A stretch of DNA of 64,000 nucleotides from CAYZHM01 sp964478225 (GTDB lineage Bacteria > Pseudomonadota > Alphaproteobacteria > Micavibrionales > Micavibrionaceae): NCBI GenBank assembly GCA_964478225.1, contig CAYZHM010000001.1, positions 496,001-560,000 of the forward strand. Reading direction: 5' to 3'. Positions 1-7,360 of this stretch are shown here, piece after piece. A program made the translations under genes and the position numbers. The notes beneath the pieces were generated by a model. It was not told where the DNA came from. It saw only the letters and a program-made list of their open reading frames with translations, and did not search any database. Position 1 is the first letter of the stretch; every line of letters begins with the position of its first letter.

Positions 1-1204
1 TCTTTTTGATTTTTCTCAACGCCTTGTTTTTAAGGTCGTATATGGCCTGCGTTGTGAGATGCATTTCATTTGCCAGTTTCTCGACGGGGACTTCATCAAG
101 ATAATGTCTCTGAAGAACCTTTTTTTCTTTCTCGGTTAAGAATTCTAAATAAAACAGTAAATCTTCTATGTTCTCAAAATTATGCTCCAATATCTCATCA
201 GCAATCGCGTTATTTTCAAGAAAAGTTTTTACGCTTCTTGTAGAGTGCCGGCCAACACAGTCGGAAGCTGGCATTTCTGAAGCACGGCCCCAATAAGAGC
301 CGGGAAGGAGTTGTGTCAGCATGCGGCTGACCGCTCCCTTTACGTGAATATATCCAATCGTGGAGAAAGCGTATCCCGTTTGATAGGAGTAAGATTCAAT
401 AGCCTCTCTGAGGCCTTTCATATAAGCGTGCTGAAAGAAATCGCCCCAAGTGGCCTTATGAGCGCATAGAGATATTGCATAGTGCTTTCTATGTAATATG
501 CTTTTTACCATGCCGTAATTATGAGAGGCAATTTTATTTTCTATACTCTCTATGGTGCCAAGAGAGCTCAACGCTCTTTGATACCGTTCATTCTCTTCCG
601 GACAATCAGAGCTATGATTGCGGAGAATATTTCTCATTTTTTGTAAGGTTTGGGTTTTGTAAATAAACCCTGTTGCCAATGCTCTCGATGCATCCGTTAT
701 CACGGCCTGCTCGGCTTGAAATAACTTTAAGCCTCGCCAGTAGCGATATATTTTGTAAGCATCTGCGGCGACATCCTCGGGTTTGCATTTTTGGCCGAAT
801 AAAGTTGTCCTTCTCCACATACAGGTACGGGATATGTTGATGTACGGATTTATATAATGATTGTCCAAATTGTCGCTGAGCAGATCGCATAATAGATCAT
901 ACCACTCTGGAATTTCTGCAAAGGCTTTTGCACATTTTATATGGGCTTGTTCTAGCCTTATAAAAATTTCGCGCTCTTCTTCCTTGGAAAGCACCCTTAT
1001 TCTCGGAAGTATAATTTCCTCGAATCTATATTTCCGCTCATGTGGTTGTTGTTCCTCACTCTCTTCGCTCAGACAAGACTGGTCATCGAGGTAATCCGCT
1101 AGATCTTCCTCAGATATTGGTAAAACTTCGGAATCTTTCTGTTTTTCGGTAAAAACTAAAACAAGATTTTCATTCCTTATTTTTGTGGGCATGAGAGAGG
1201 TCAT
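1..1204 (-). CDS. Sigma-70 family RNA polymerase sigma factor, cut by window edge
   Basis: The minus-strand frame from an ATG at 1204 stays open for 401 codons to the window edge, so the C-terminus is missing. Residues about 66-90 resemble sigma region 1.2 (VLSKEEEREIFIRLEQ). Residues about 225-300 resemble region 2 (NYGMVKSILHR, then GDFFQHAYMKGLREAIE and YAFSTIGYIHVKGAVSR). The last 50 residues resemble the region 4 helix-turn-helix (LTEKEKKVLQRHYLDEVP). No clear region 3 is seen. An AAAGG ribosome-binding sequence lies just upstream, and the start is 9 bp after the holin stop, so it is probably the last gene of the phage late operon. It likely directs host RNA polymerase to phage promoters, in place of the single-subunit polymerase of T7; that role is inferred. 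A host sigma factor adjoining the prophage is the alternative. Confidence 0.75.
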   Translation of the reverse strand, partial: MTSLMPTKIRNENLVLVFTEKQKDSEVLPISEEDLADYLDDQSCLSEESEEQQPHERKYRFEEIILPRIRVLSKEEEREIFIRLEQAHIKCAKAFAEIPEWYDLLCDLLSDNLDNHYINPYINISRTCMWRRTTLFGQKCKPEDVAADAYKIYRYWRGLKLFQAEQAVITDASRALATGFIYKTQTLQKMRNILRNHSSDCPEENERYQRALSSLGTIESIENKIASHNYGMVKSILHRKHYAISLCAHKATWGDFFQHAYMKGLREAIESYSYQTGYAFSTIGYIHVKGAVSRMLTQLLPGSYWGRASEMPASDCVGRHSTRSVKTFLENNAIADEILEHNFENIEDLLFYLEFLTEKEKKVLQRHYLDEVPVEKLANEMHLTTQAIYDLKNKALRKIKK

Positions 1205-1213
1205 ACGCAGCCT

Positions 1214-1753
1214 TTATTCATTCCTTTTATCTTTATTATGCCAATAGATAGTTTCTTTTGACGGATTTTGCAATTTCTTTTCCTCGGAACGCTTGTAAAC
1301 GTAGACCCCTAGGACAGATAGCCCTACCCCCCAGATTGCCGAAAGCGAGCTCATGGCGTTAAGAATAATACCTGCGCGGGCGGTGTCCACGACAATCACA
1401 TAGGCAATCGCAAGCATTTGAAACCCCCAGGTTACAGCCATAATATAGCCAAAAGTCGGGCGCATGCGGCGGACATATTTGTCCTCGGAGGCCAGTTCTT
1501 TGCGCATCGTGTCGTTGACTTGCGTCAAGCCGGTTTCATAGCGTTGAAACTCAAGTTCAGCCATACGTTCGGCATGGCGGTTGGCTTCGGCTTGATCTTC
1601 TGAGCTGATTTGCCCCTGGTGCCAGGCTTCGCCGAATTGATCAAGGGCTTCAGAGGCGCCTTTGGCGATGGGGTTGTTGATCTGCCCTAGAGCCTCAGAG
1701 ACAATGCGCATAAGGATCGGCAAGCCGATGGATGTAATAAGAGGTGCGACCAT
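1214..1753 (-). CDS. Phage holin, 3TM (GTA holin) family
   Basis: A 179-residue protein. The middle is polar (residues about 45-95), followed by the RRMRPTFGYIMAVTWGFQM segment typical of the 3TM holin family found in gene transfer agents and many alphaproteobacterial prophages. Two strong transmembrane stretches lie at about residues 100-122 and 130-152, with a weaker hydrophobic stretch at the N-terminus. The C-terminus is basic and polar. Holins make inner-membrane holes that release the endolysin. Its start abuts the endolysin stop exactly, and it precedes the sigma factor gene, so lysis genes and sigma factor share one transcript. Confidence 0.8.
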   Translation of the reverse strand: MVAPLITSIGLPILMRIVSEALGQINNPIAKGASEALDQFGEAWHQGQISSEDQAEANRHAERMAELEFQRYETGLTQVNDTMRKELASEDKYVRRMRPTFGYIMAVTWGFQMLAIAYVIVVDTARAGIILNAMSSLSAIWGVGLSVLGVYVYKRSEEKKLQNPSKETIYWHNKDKRNE

Positions 1754-2245
1754 TTAGACCTCCTTTAGAATATAAAAGATATGATTGCCAATTGTGGCGG
1801 TGGGTTTTTGGCCCTTGGCCCAATAGGGTAAAATCGCATTGGAGTGATAATGCGTCGCGCCGTAAGTCACATCATCGCCAAGTTTGCCAATGACGGCGCG
1901 GCGGGCAATACGAAGTGAGGTCGCGAAATAGAGATTGGCTTCGTCCACGTCTTGCAGCTTTTTGAAATTCGGATCGGAACGGTTCCAGCAGGAGAACTGA
2001 TAGGGTTTCTGGCAAACCTGGATAATATTCCCTCCCCACCATGCGCCTCCCTTTTCCTCGGCGATCTTCACACGGTTGAGGACGACATGGGCGACGGCCT
2101 CCATGCCGAGATCCCCCTGCCCGCGTGCCTCACCCCAGATTGTACGGGCGAGCACATCGGTTTCCATGGCGCGATAAAATTCTATGGCATCGACGTCCTT
2201 GTTCACAGGTTTGCCGTTTTTGGCGATCAGACGCGGTTTTTTCAT
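1754..2245 (-). CDS. SleB-type cell wall hydrolase (endolysin)
   Basis: A 163-residue protein with the SleB/Hydrolase_2 core. The motif WGEARGQG at residues 37-44 contains the catalytic Glu of this family, followed by MEAVAHVVLNRV and the QFSCWN and ATHYHS segments. SleB-like enzymes cleave the glycan strands of peptidoglycan. There is no signal peptide, so export depends on the holin encoded next to it. The ATG overlaps the TGA of the upstream spanin-like gene by four bases (ATGA), implying translational coupling. A GGAACC-type ribosome-binding sequence lies upstream of the start. Confidence 0.88.
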   Translation of the reverse strand: MKKPRLIAKNGKPVNKDVDAIEFYRAMETDVLARTIWGEARGQGDLGMEAVAHVVLNRVKIAEEKGGAWWGGNIIQVCQKPYQFSCWNRSDPNFKKLQDVDEANLYFATSLRIARRAVIGKLGDDVTYGATHYHSNAILPYWAKGQKPTATIGNHIFYILKEV

Positions 2246-2574
2246 TTTTTGGTTCCTTTGGTCAGAGCTTTCAACGCCTCGGCTTTGAGGGCGGTGTTAT
2301 CGAGTTTGGTTTCAATTCTCAGAAGATGTTCGACAAGGCGATTTTCGAGATTGCGCAGATCGTTTTGCGAGGCGTAGGTTTTGGCGACTTCGAGTTTGAA
2401 ATTTCCAAGCGCGTCGCGGAGCTGGTCACATCTGCGGTCGAGGAGTTGATGCAGATGGTCGGAATCTTTTTCGCTGTCCTGACGCGTGCGCCAGATCAGC
2501 CAGAACAGTCCGGCGAGCGCAGGCAAATTGATCGTCGTGATCCACCAGATCAGATCGGGGTTTAATGTGTGCAT
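2242..2574 (-). CDS. Membrane-anchored coiled-coil protein, possible spanin or holin accessory
   Basis: A 110-residue protein with one N-terminal transmembrane helix (residues about 7-26) followed by a charged, heptad-like helical region to about residue 95 and a basic tail. This layout fits an inner-membrane spanin (Rz-like) or a DUF2730-type phage protein. In T7 the Rz-like gene 18.5 lies between the small and large terminase genes; here the gene lies between the large terminase and the endolysin. No overlapping outer-membrane spanin lipoprotein was found in another frame. Function is inferred from shape and position only. Confidence 0.55.
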   Translation of the reverse strand: MHTLNPDLIWWITTINLPALAGLFWLIWRTRQDSEKDSDHLHQLLDRRCDQLRDALGNFKLEVAKTYASQNDLRNLENRLVEHLLRIETKLDNTALKAEALKALTKGTKK

Positions 2575-2585
2575 GATTTTTATCC

Positions 2586-4070
2586 TTAAATTTCAAAATC
2601 GCTTTTGGCCTTGTGGGCTCCTGCGCTTTTCATCCAGCTATGACCGCCCTGACCGTAGGAGCGCGGCAAACGGACGGGTTGCTGGGCGATGGCTCCCGCG
2701 GCGGCATCGAGGCCGTCATCATGGGCTTTGGTCACGCCCGGCCTCCATTCCTGCATTTCGCTTATGAAGGGTGTTTGCAGGACAGATTTATGGACGTAGA
2801 GCCGCCTTGCCGCGAGTGGTGCGTCAAAGGCCTCCAGAATGCGAATGTCTTTCGAGCGCGTGGAGTGCATGTCTTTCACCGTTGCCGGGGCGTGCGCTTT
2901 TACCAATTGTGTGCGCAATATGGCCGGAAGAAATGCGCCGATGCCGTTGGTTTCCACCGTTATGGACGGCAGGACAAAACGCTTGGCCAGTGCGGCGACG
3001 ATGTCGCATTGTTGCGTGGCCTCGTCTTTTTCTGCGCCCGGTTTGATCTTTATGTACTCCATGTGATGCAGGAACAAATTGCCTTCATCGTCTGCGTAGA
3101 CGACCGCGAGGACGCTGTTGTCGCCCTTGTTTGATCCGAAGGCCGGGTCCCAGAAGCTTGAGGCAGCGACCATTCTGCGCTCGCCAACGAACAAAGTTTG
3201 CAGTTCCTTGATGTAATCAATCTCATCTTCATAGATCTGCAGGAGTTTCGGATCGAGGCGGCCGTCCATGATGTTCACGGGCTGGAGCATCATCTGGCTG
3301 GCGAATTTATTCGGGCCGGAGCGGCGACGGATATTTTCGATCTCCAGCTTTGAATAGCGTTCGGGCCAGACGGAGTCACCTTTGTTGCTATAGACAGGTA
3401 GCGTGAAGCGTTCGAAGCCTCCGAGAAACGGCTGTTCTTCACCCAGTTCAGTGCGGGCATCCTGCGCGTAAATGGTGTTATAGGTATGCGGAGTGCCGAT
3501 GAAAATCTGAGTCCCACCGGGAACGAGGATAAAGGAAATTTCACCCAGTCTCCGGCGCAATTCCTCGCGTTTATCTGCGCTATCGCAGGTATTAGGCACT
3601 TCAACATCATCACAAATAATGACGTCGGCGCGGCTTCCCGTAATGTTGGAGGAAATCCCGGCCGCGAGCATCGACGGGTCTCGCAGTTCAATAAATCTTT
3701 TGACCGTGAAGCGGTCCCCTGCCCACTGATCCGATTTGTCCGGGCGCATGTGTTTGGTCAGCGGGTGACGTTCGAGGATACGGCGCACCTGACGCACCAT
3801 CTTGGCGGCAAGGGTTTCATCCGCCGCCAAAACAAGGATACGCAAATCCGGACGCCGATACAAAAGCCAGGCTGCGAACAGGCCGATGATGCTTGATTTC
3901 CCGGAGCTGCGGAAGGCCTGCAGGAGAAGGCGCGTGTTTTTGCGGCTCCAGTGCCATTCCAGCCAGTCCATCATTTTGAAATGGATCTCGGGCGTGGTCA
4001 TGTTCTGGCGCTGGTTCCAGATCACGGCAAAGAGTTTGAAGTCCGCGTCGCGGATGAGATAGCGGCTCAT
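2586..4070 (-). CDS. terL: Phage terminase large subunit
   Basis: A 494-residue DNA-packaging motor. The ATPase domain has a Walker A-like loop at residues 53-60 (FRSSGKSS), a Walker B motif at 151-157 (IICDDVE) and a coupling segment (FIGTPHTYNT). The C-terminal nuclease domain shows acidic positions in SFWDPAFGSNKGD (about residue 305) and HDDGLDAAAG near residue 455. It is shorter than T7 gp19 but of the same type. It follows a small helical protein with a four-base overlap and precedes the lysis genes, as in T7-like genomes. It packages concatemeric DNA through the portal. Confidence 0.92.
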   Translation of the reverse strand: MSRYLIRDADFKLFAVIWNQRQNMTTPEIHFKMMDWLEWHWSRKNTRLLLQAFRSSGKSSIIGLFAAWLLYRRPDLRILVLAADETLAAKMVRQVRRILERHPLTKHMRPDKSDQWAGDRFTVKRFIELRDPSMLAAGISSNITGSRADVIICDDVEVPNTCDSADKREELRRRLGEISFILVPGGTQIFIGTPHTYNTIYAQDARTELGEEQPFLGGFERFTLPVYSNKGDSVWPERYSKLEIENIRRRSGPNKFASQMMLQPVNIMDGRLDPKLLQIYEDEIDYIKELQTLFVGERRMVAASSFWDPAFGSNKGDNSVLAVVYADDEGNLFLHHMEYIKIKPGAEKDEATQQCDIVAALAKRFVLPSITVETNGIGAFLPAILRTQLVKAHAPATVKDMHSTRSKDIRILEAFDAPLAARRLYVHKSVLQTPFISEMQEWRPGVTKAHDDGLDAAAGAIAQQPVRLPRSYGQGGHSWMKSAGAHKAKSDFEI

Positions 4071-4369
4071 GCATTGTCACTCCCTTTGCGCTCTATGATT
4101 TCGACATGAGCGGTTTTCAGAATTTCTTCGGCGGTAACGATTTCTTCGATGACGGATTTTTGTAAATATTCTTCGATAGATTTTGCGACCTTTAAAACTA
4201 GCTCTATATGAGCAAGAGCTGCTTTACATCGCTCATAGTAGGCTTTGATTTTTTCTTCCTCTTCGGGCTTGTCCTTAACAATTTTTTCGTATGATTCAAT
4301 TGCGGTTTCCAGCGCGGAAGGCACAAATTCGGCAAGCTGCCGGCGCGATTCATCATTCAAAGGATTCAT
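4067..4369 (-). CDS. Small helical protein, putative terminase small subunit
   Basis: A 100-residue protein starting with MNPLNDESRRQ. I chose the ATG at 4369 because AAGGTG lies about 10 bases upstream; the longer frame to 4456 would run into the tailspike gene in another frame. The protein is almost wholly helical and rich in Glu and Lys, without a recognisable domain. Its stop overlaps the large terminase start by four bases. In T7-like phages the small terminase gene lies in this slot, so that role is proposed by position. The sequence itself does not prove it. Confidence 0.6.
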   Translation of the reverse strand: MNPLNDESRRQLAEFVPSALETAIESYEKIVKDKPEEEEKIKAYYERCKAALAHIELVLKVAKSIEEYLQKSVIEEIVTAEEILKTAHVEIIERKGSDNA

Positions 4370-4400
4370 TCCTGATGCACACCTTGTTTTATTGTTGGTT

Positions 4401-6422
4401 TTAGAAGCGGCTGACGATGTACCACTGCGCGCCGTTGGAGACGAGCGTGATGGCATCGAACTGATCGCCTAAGGTCTGGCTGGAACCGTCGGGGCCTGAG
4501 CCACCCTGCTCTGTGATCGTGATATCGTTGGCTGAGACATCGATTTTCTTTATGGTCACTGTGCGCCCAATGGCCTTCACCGCATTAGCGGGCGGAAGGC
4601 GGGCTGTCAGCGCGCCAGAAAAGGCGGAGAGCAAATACGTGTCGACGGCCATGTCGATGTCATAGGTTCCGGTGCCGTCATGATAGCGTGTGTTGCCGGC
4701 GGCTCGGTTGGAGGCGATCACATACCAGGCCGCGCCGTTGGAGATCATCTGCACGAAATCATGCCTTGCGCCCAGATCGAAATTACGTCCGTCCGGACCA
4801 TTGCCACCGTCTTCGGTGACCGTAACGACATTGGTGGAGCTGTCGATCTTTTTGACGACCATCATCACGCCGACTGCATCGGCGGCATTGGGCAATTCGA
4901 TCGTCAAGGCTCCTCCGTAAGAGGAAACGAGATGAATGGAATGCGACGTGTCGAGACTGACTGTGCCTGTGTCGTCAATGTATTCCGTGTCGTAGCGCTG
5001 CAAGGTTGAGGTCATGTCGACCACAGTGGTTTTTTGCAGATAGTTTTTGTCAGGATAGCCCGCGTTGTAGGCGCTATATTCGCCGCCACATAAATCCCAA
5101 ATTGCCGCACCATTGGACTCAGAGACAAGATTGTAAATGGATGTCCCTACTGAGCCTGACTCGAGCTTCACGTTGGGGACGAGGTTTGTGGATTCCGCGA
5201 AAGGATTAATAAGACGCGTGCTGCTGGAGTTCGCGCCCATTGTAAAACATCCCTGCGCCGTTGGGCCGTTTACGTTCGCTTCGCAATCGACAAAGGAATT
5301 ATTGTAGGAGCCATGTTCGATGTAAAATCCGTGCCCCGTTGTGGCCGCGCCGAGAGAATAGACACGGCAGGCATGAAATTTGTTGGCGTTGGGTGTGTCC
5401 CCTGCTCCGGATTTGGTCAGGTGAAAGCCATGGACTGTAGGTTGCACCACCAGCACACGATCGAAATTATTCCAGTAACAGGGTTTGTTGGTATCGTTAT
5501 AGCCATCAAGCTGGACGCCGGTTTTTGATCCCTGGATGACAACATCGCTGACCACGGTTTGAACGCAAGGACGGTTTTTGCCGTAAAGCTTTATGCCTTT
5601 GTCGCCGCCAACGATCCGTAGGTTTTGGATTGTCACGTAGTCTCCTGCAACCTCAATCGCGTTGAATGTGTCCGAGTTGGCTTCGATGACTGAATTTTGT
5701 CCTAAACCGATCAGGCTTTGCTTTTCGTTTAATTCAATTGTTGATGTGGTCAGGAATGTTCCGACGGGAATGAGGACACTGTCATGCGCGGCGAGTGCGT
5801 TTTGAATGGCAATGGTGTCATCGGTGAGGCCGTCGCCGACCGCGCCGAAATCTTTAATGGAGATGAGATCAGAAAATTTATCGTGTGATGTGCGGGTGTG
5901 CGCCCCTGTGCCGATCGCTGTGAAATCGGGTGCTGCCATGGAGCCGGAAAGCGATACAGCAACAGGATCGCCGTTGCCGTCAAACCCAAGGGCTTTATTT
6001 TTGCGGATTTTGCGGGACGGTAATTCGACCTCGCCGGGTGTTTCGTGATCGCCGTATTTGAGCATCACATTGTTCTCGCGTTTGACCTGTTGCAGGCTGG
6101 CGACCATGTAATCGAGTTCGTTGTTGATAGAGGTCGCTGAAAATTCACCGCCTTCGATGAAATCACTGATGCGTTCGATGGACAGTTCCCGTGACAAAGT
6201 GATCACGACATCTTCTGCGGGTGCAGTGTCGAAGACTACACTTCCGCCTGCGGTATCGCCCGCACCATTGATCGTAAAGCCGCTGATTTGCAAGGCTCCA
6301 TCCAGATAGACATGCATATCCTCTGAAGCAAAAATGGGGAACGGATAGATATAAGTGTCTTCGATACCGTCAGCGAGGTAGCGCACGATCGGTACGACAT
6401 CGGGAATTTTGATGTGAGTCAT
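4401..6422 (-). CDS. Tailspike/tail fibre protein with T7-type N-terminus and beta-helix
   Basis: A 673-residue protein. Residues about 1-120 match the T7 tail fibre N-terminal domain that docks on the tail (VRYLADGIEDTYIYPFPIFA, YLDGALQ, LSRELSIERIS). From about residue 188 a pectate-lyase-like right-handed beta-helix begins (IKDFGAVGDGLTDDTIAIQ) and runs to about residue 460, suggesting polysaccharide binding or cleavage. The C-terminus holds two copies of a unit of about 80 residues, each with KKID, a G-GPDG motif and SNGA-WY. The fold argues for recognition of capsule or lipopolysaccharide. Catalytic residues could not be assigned. Confidence 0.85.
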   Translation of the reverse strand: MTHIKIPDVVPIVRYLADGIEDTYIYPFPIFASEDMHVYLDGALQISGFTINGAGDTAGGSVVFDTAPAEDVVITLSRELSIERISDFIEGGEFSATSINNELDYMVASLQQVKRENNVMLKYGDHETPGEVELPSRKIRKNKALGFDGNGDPVAVSLSGSMAAPDFTAIGTGAHTRTSHDKFSDLISIKDFGAVGDGLTDDTIAIQNALAAHDSVLIPVGTFLTTSTIELNEKQSLIGLGQNSVIEANSDTFNAIEVAGDYVTIQNLRIVGGDKGIKLYGKNRPCVQTVVSDVVIQGSKTGVQLDGYNDTNKPCYWNNFDRVLVVQPTVHGFHLTKSGAGDTPNANKFHACRVYSLGAATTGHGFYIEHGSYNNSFVDCEANVNGPTAQGCFTMGANSSSTRLINPFAESTNLVPNVKLESGSVGTSIYNLVSESNGAAIWDLCGGEYSAYNAGYPDKNYLQKTTVVDMTSTLQRYDTEYIDDTGTVSLDTSHSIHLVSSYGGALTIELPNAADAVGVMMVVKKIDSSTNVVTVTEDGGNGPDGRNFDLGARHDFVQMISNGAAWYVIASNRAAGNTRYHDGTGTYDIDMAVDTYLLSAFSGALTARLPPANAVKAIGRTVTIKKIDVSANDITITEQGGSGPDGSSQTLGDQFDAITLVSNGAQWYIVSRF

Positions 6423-6436
6423 GATTTTTTCCTATG

Positions 6437-6464
6437 AAAAAAAATGCCCCATGATGGGGCATTT
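6437..6464 (-). terminator. Rho-independent terminator upstream of the tailspike gene
   Basis: The stem AATGCCCC (6443-6450) pairs with GGGGCATT (6456-6463) around a five-base loop. On the minus strand it is followed by a run of eight T. It would stop transcripts coming from the small membrane gene at 6500-6796, so the tailspike and terminase genes need read-through or their own promoter. Confidence 0.8.
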
Positions 6465-6499
6465 TTGAAATGAGAAGATTGATTGCAAGTCTTTAGAAT

Positions 6500-6796
6500 T
6501 CAACCATTTTGTAATTGTGGAGCATTTTCATCTTTGTAAGCAGCAACAGTTGCGAGGGCTGTTAGAGTAAGGCCTGTTGCGCCATAAAGGGCGACCCAAT
6601 TGAAGGTCTCTTTAATGTCTTGGGCTTTTTCCTGGGCGGATTTTACTCTTGGTTGGTCTTTGTCGTGAATGTTGGGTATAGCTTCTTCAACCTTAACAAG
6701 TCCATAATTTACGACGCCTCCTACGGATGCAAGCAACGCACTAAATAGCAAGCCTTTGGTTGCAACCCTTTTTACTGAGTCTAATTGTGACATCAT
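6500..6796 (-). CDS. Small two-helix membrane protein of unknown function
   Basis: A 98-residue protein with two hydrophobic segments (residues about 15-33 and 68-86) separated by a charged loop. No family recognised. A strong purine-rich ribosome-binding sequence (GGGGGG) precedes the start. A TTGACA lies upstream at about 6855-6860 on the minus strand, and a terminator follows the gene. This self-contained unit inside the tail gene block looks like phage cargo (a moron), for example a superinfection-exclusion or holin-like protein. That role is a guess from size and setting. Confidence 0.6.
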   Translation of the reverse strand: MMSQLDSVKRVATKGLLFSALLASVGGVVNYGLVKVEEAIPNIHDKDQPRVKSAQEKAQDIKETFNWVALYGATGLTLTALATVAAYKDENAPQLQNG

Positions 6797-6852
6797 ATCC
6801 CCCCGAGTTATGTGATGTCTTAAACTAGCACGATTGCTATATATGTCAAACC

Positions 6853-7347
6853 CTAAAATAGCCGTCCCAGCTTCTGCTTTTCCTGTAGTTGGGTTGCCTG
6901 CAAGATATTTACTGAGCGCTGCTGTGCAATGTCCAGATCAAGAGCAGCGTTCCTGAGCGTATCGAGTTGGTTGCGGCGTTGCAGCTCATCGTCTGTTTCA
7001 TTAAACAAACCCAAGAGAACAGCATCTGATGAGCCGCCGGAAGTGATACCCGAGGCACCAAACTGTGCTTTCTGCCGGGCAACAGCCCGCCGCAGAGCTG
7101 CACGGCGGCTTTCTTCATCCTGTGAAGATTGTAACGCGATCCGTTCTCGCTCAAGAGCCGTTTGCTCTGCCAGTTGTTGCTGGTTGAGATTTTGCTGTGC
7201 TTGCAGTTGCTTTAAAGCAAGGTCATCATTTCTCTCAGGGTTGGCTATATTTCGGAATGCACCGATTGTGTTTCCCAAAAGCTGTGCTGATGAAGCAATT
7301 CCTGCCAGCGATGAGATTGCGCCAGTGGCCGCGTTTAATGCTCCCAT
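6853..7347 (-). CDS. Phage virion protein, possible internal/ejection protein
   Basis: A 164-residue protein. The N-terminus is small-residue rich (SSLAGIASSAQLLGNTIGAF), followed by a long Gln/Glu/Arg-rich helix (residues about 45-100), a conserved-looking GASGITSGGSS stretch and another helix. This kind of protein sits between tail tubular B and tail fibre genes in alphaproteobacterial podoviruses, a slot filled by internal virion protein gp14 in T7. AAAGGAGA precedes the ATG. The large internal proteins gp15 and gp16 of T7 have no counterparts here, so this may be the only ejection protein. Confidence 0.6.
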   Translation of the reverse strand: MGALNAATGAISSLAGIASSAQLLGNTIGAFRNIANPERNDDLALKQLQAQQNLNQQQLAEQTALERERIALQSSQDEESRRAALRRAVARQKAQFGASGITSGGSSDAVLLGLFNETDDELQRRNQLDTLRNAALDLDIAQQRSVNILQATQLQEKQKLGRLF

Positions 7348-7360
7348 AATTTTTCTCCTT

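Noticed and set aside
612..890. Minus-strand 92-residue open frame
   Set aside because: It lies inside the 401-codon sigma factor frame on the same strand in another phase, and it has no domain or ribosome-binding sequence.
2613..3134. Plus-strand 173-residue frame opposite the large terminase
   Set aside because: Composition follows the opposite-strand terminase codons, and no domain or start signal is present.
4370..4456. N-terminal extension of the putative small terminase
   Set aside because: The Ser/Thr-rich extension overlaps the tailspike C-terminus in another frame; the ATG at 4369 has a proper ribosome-binding sequence.
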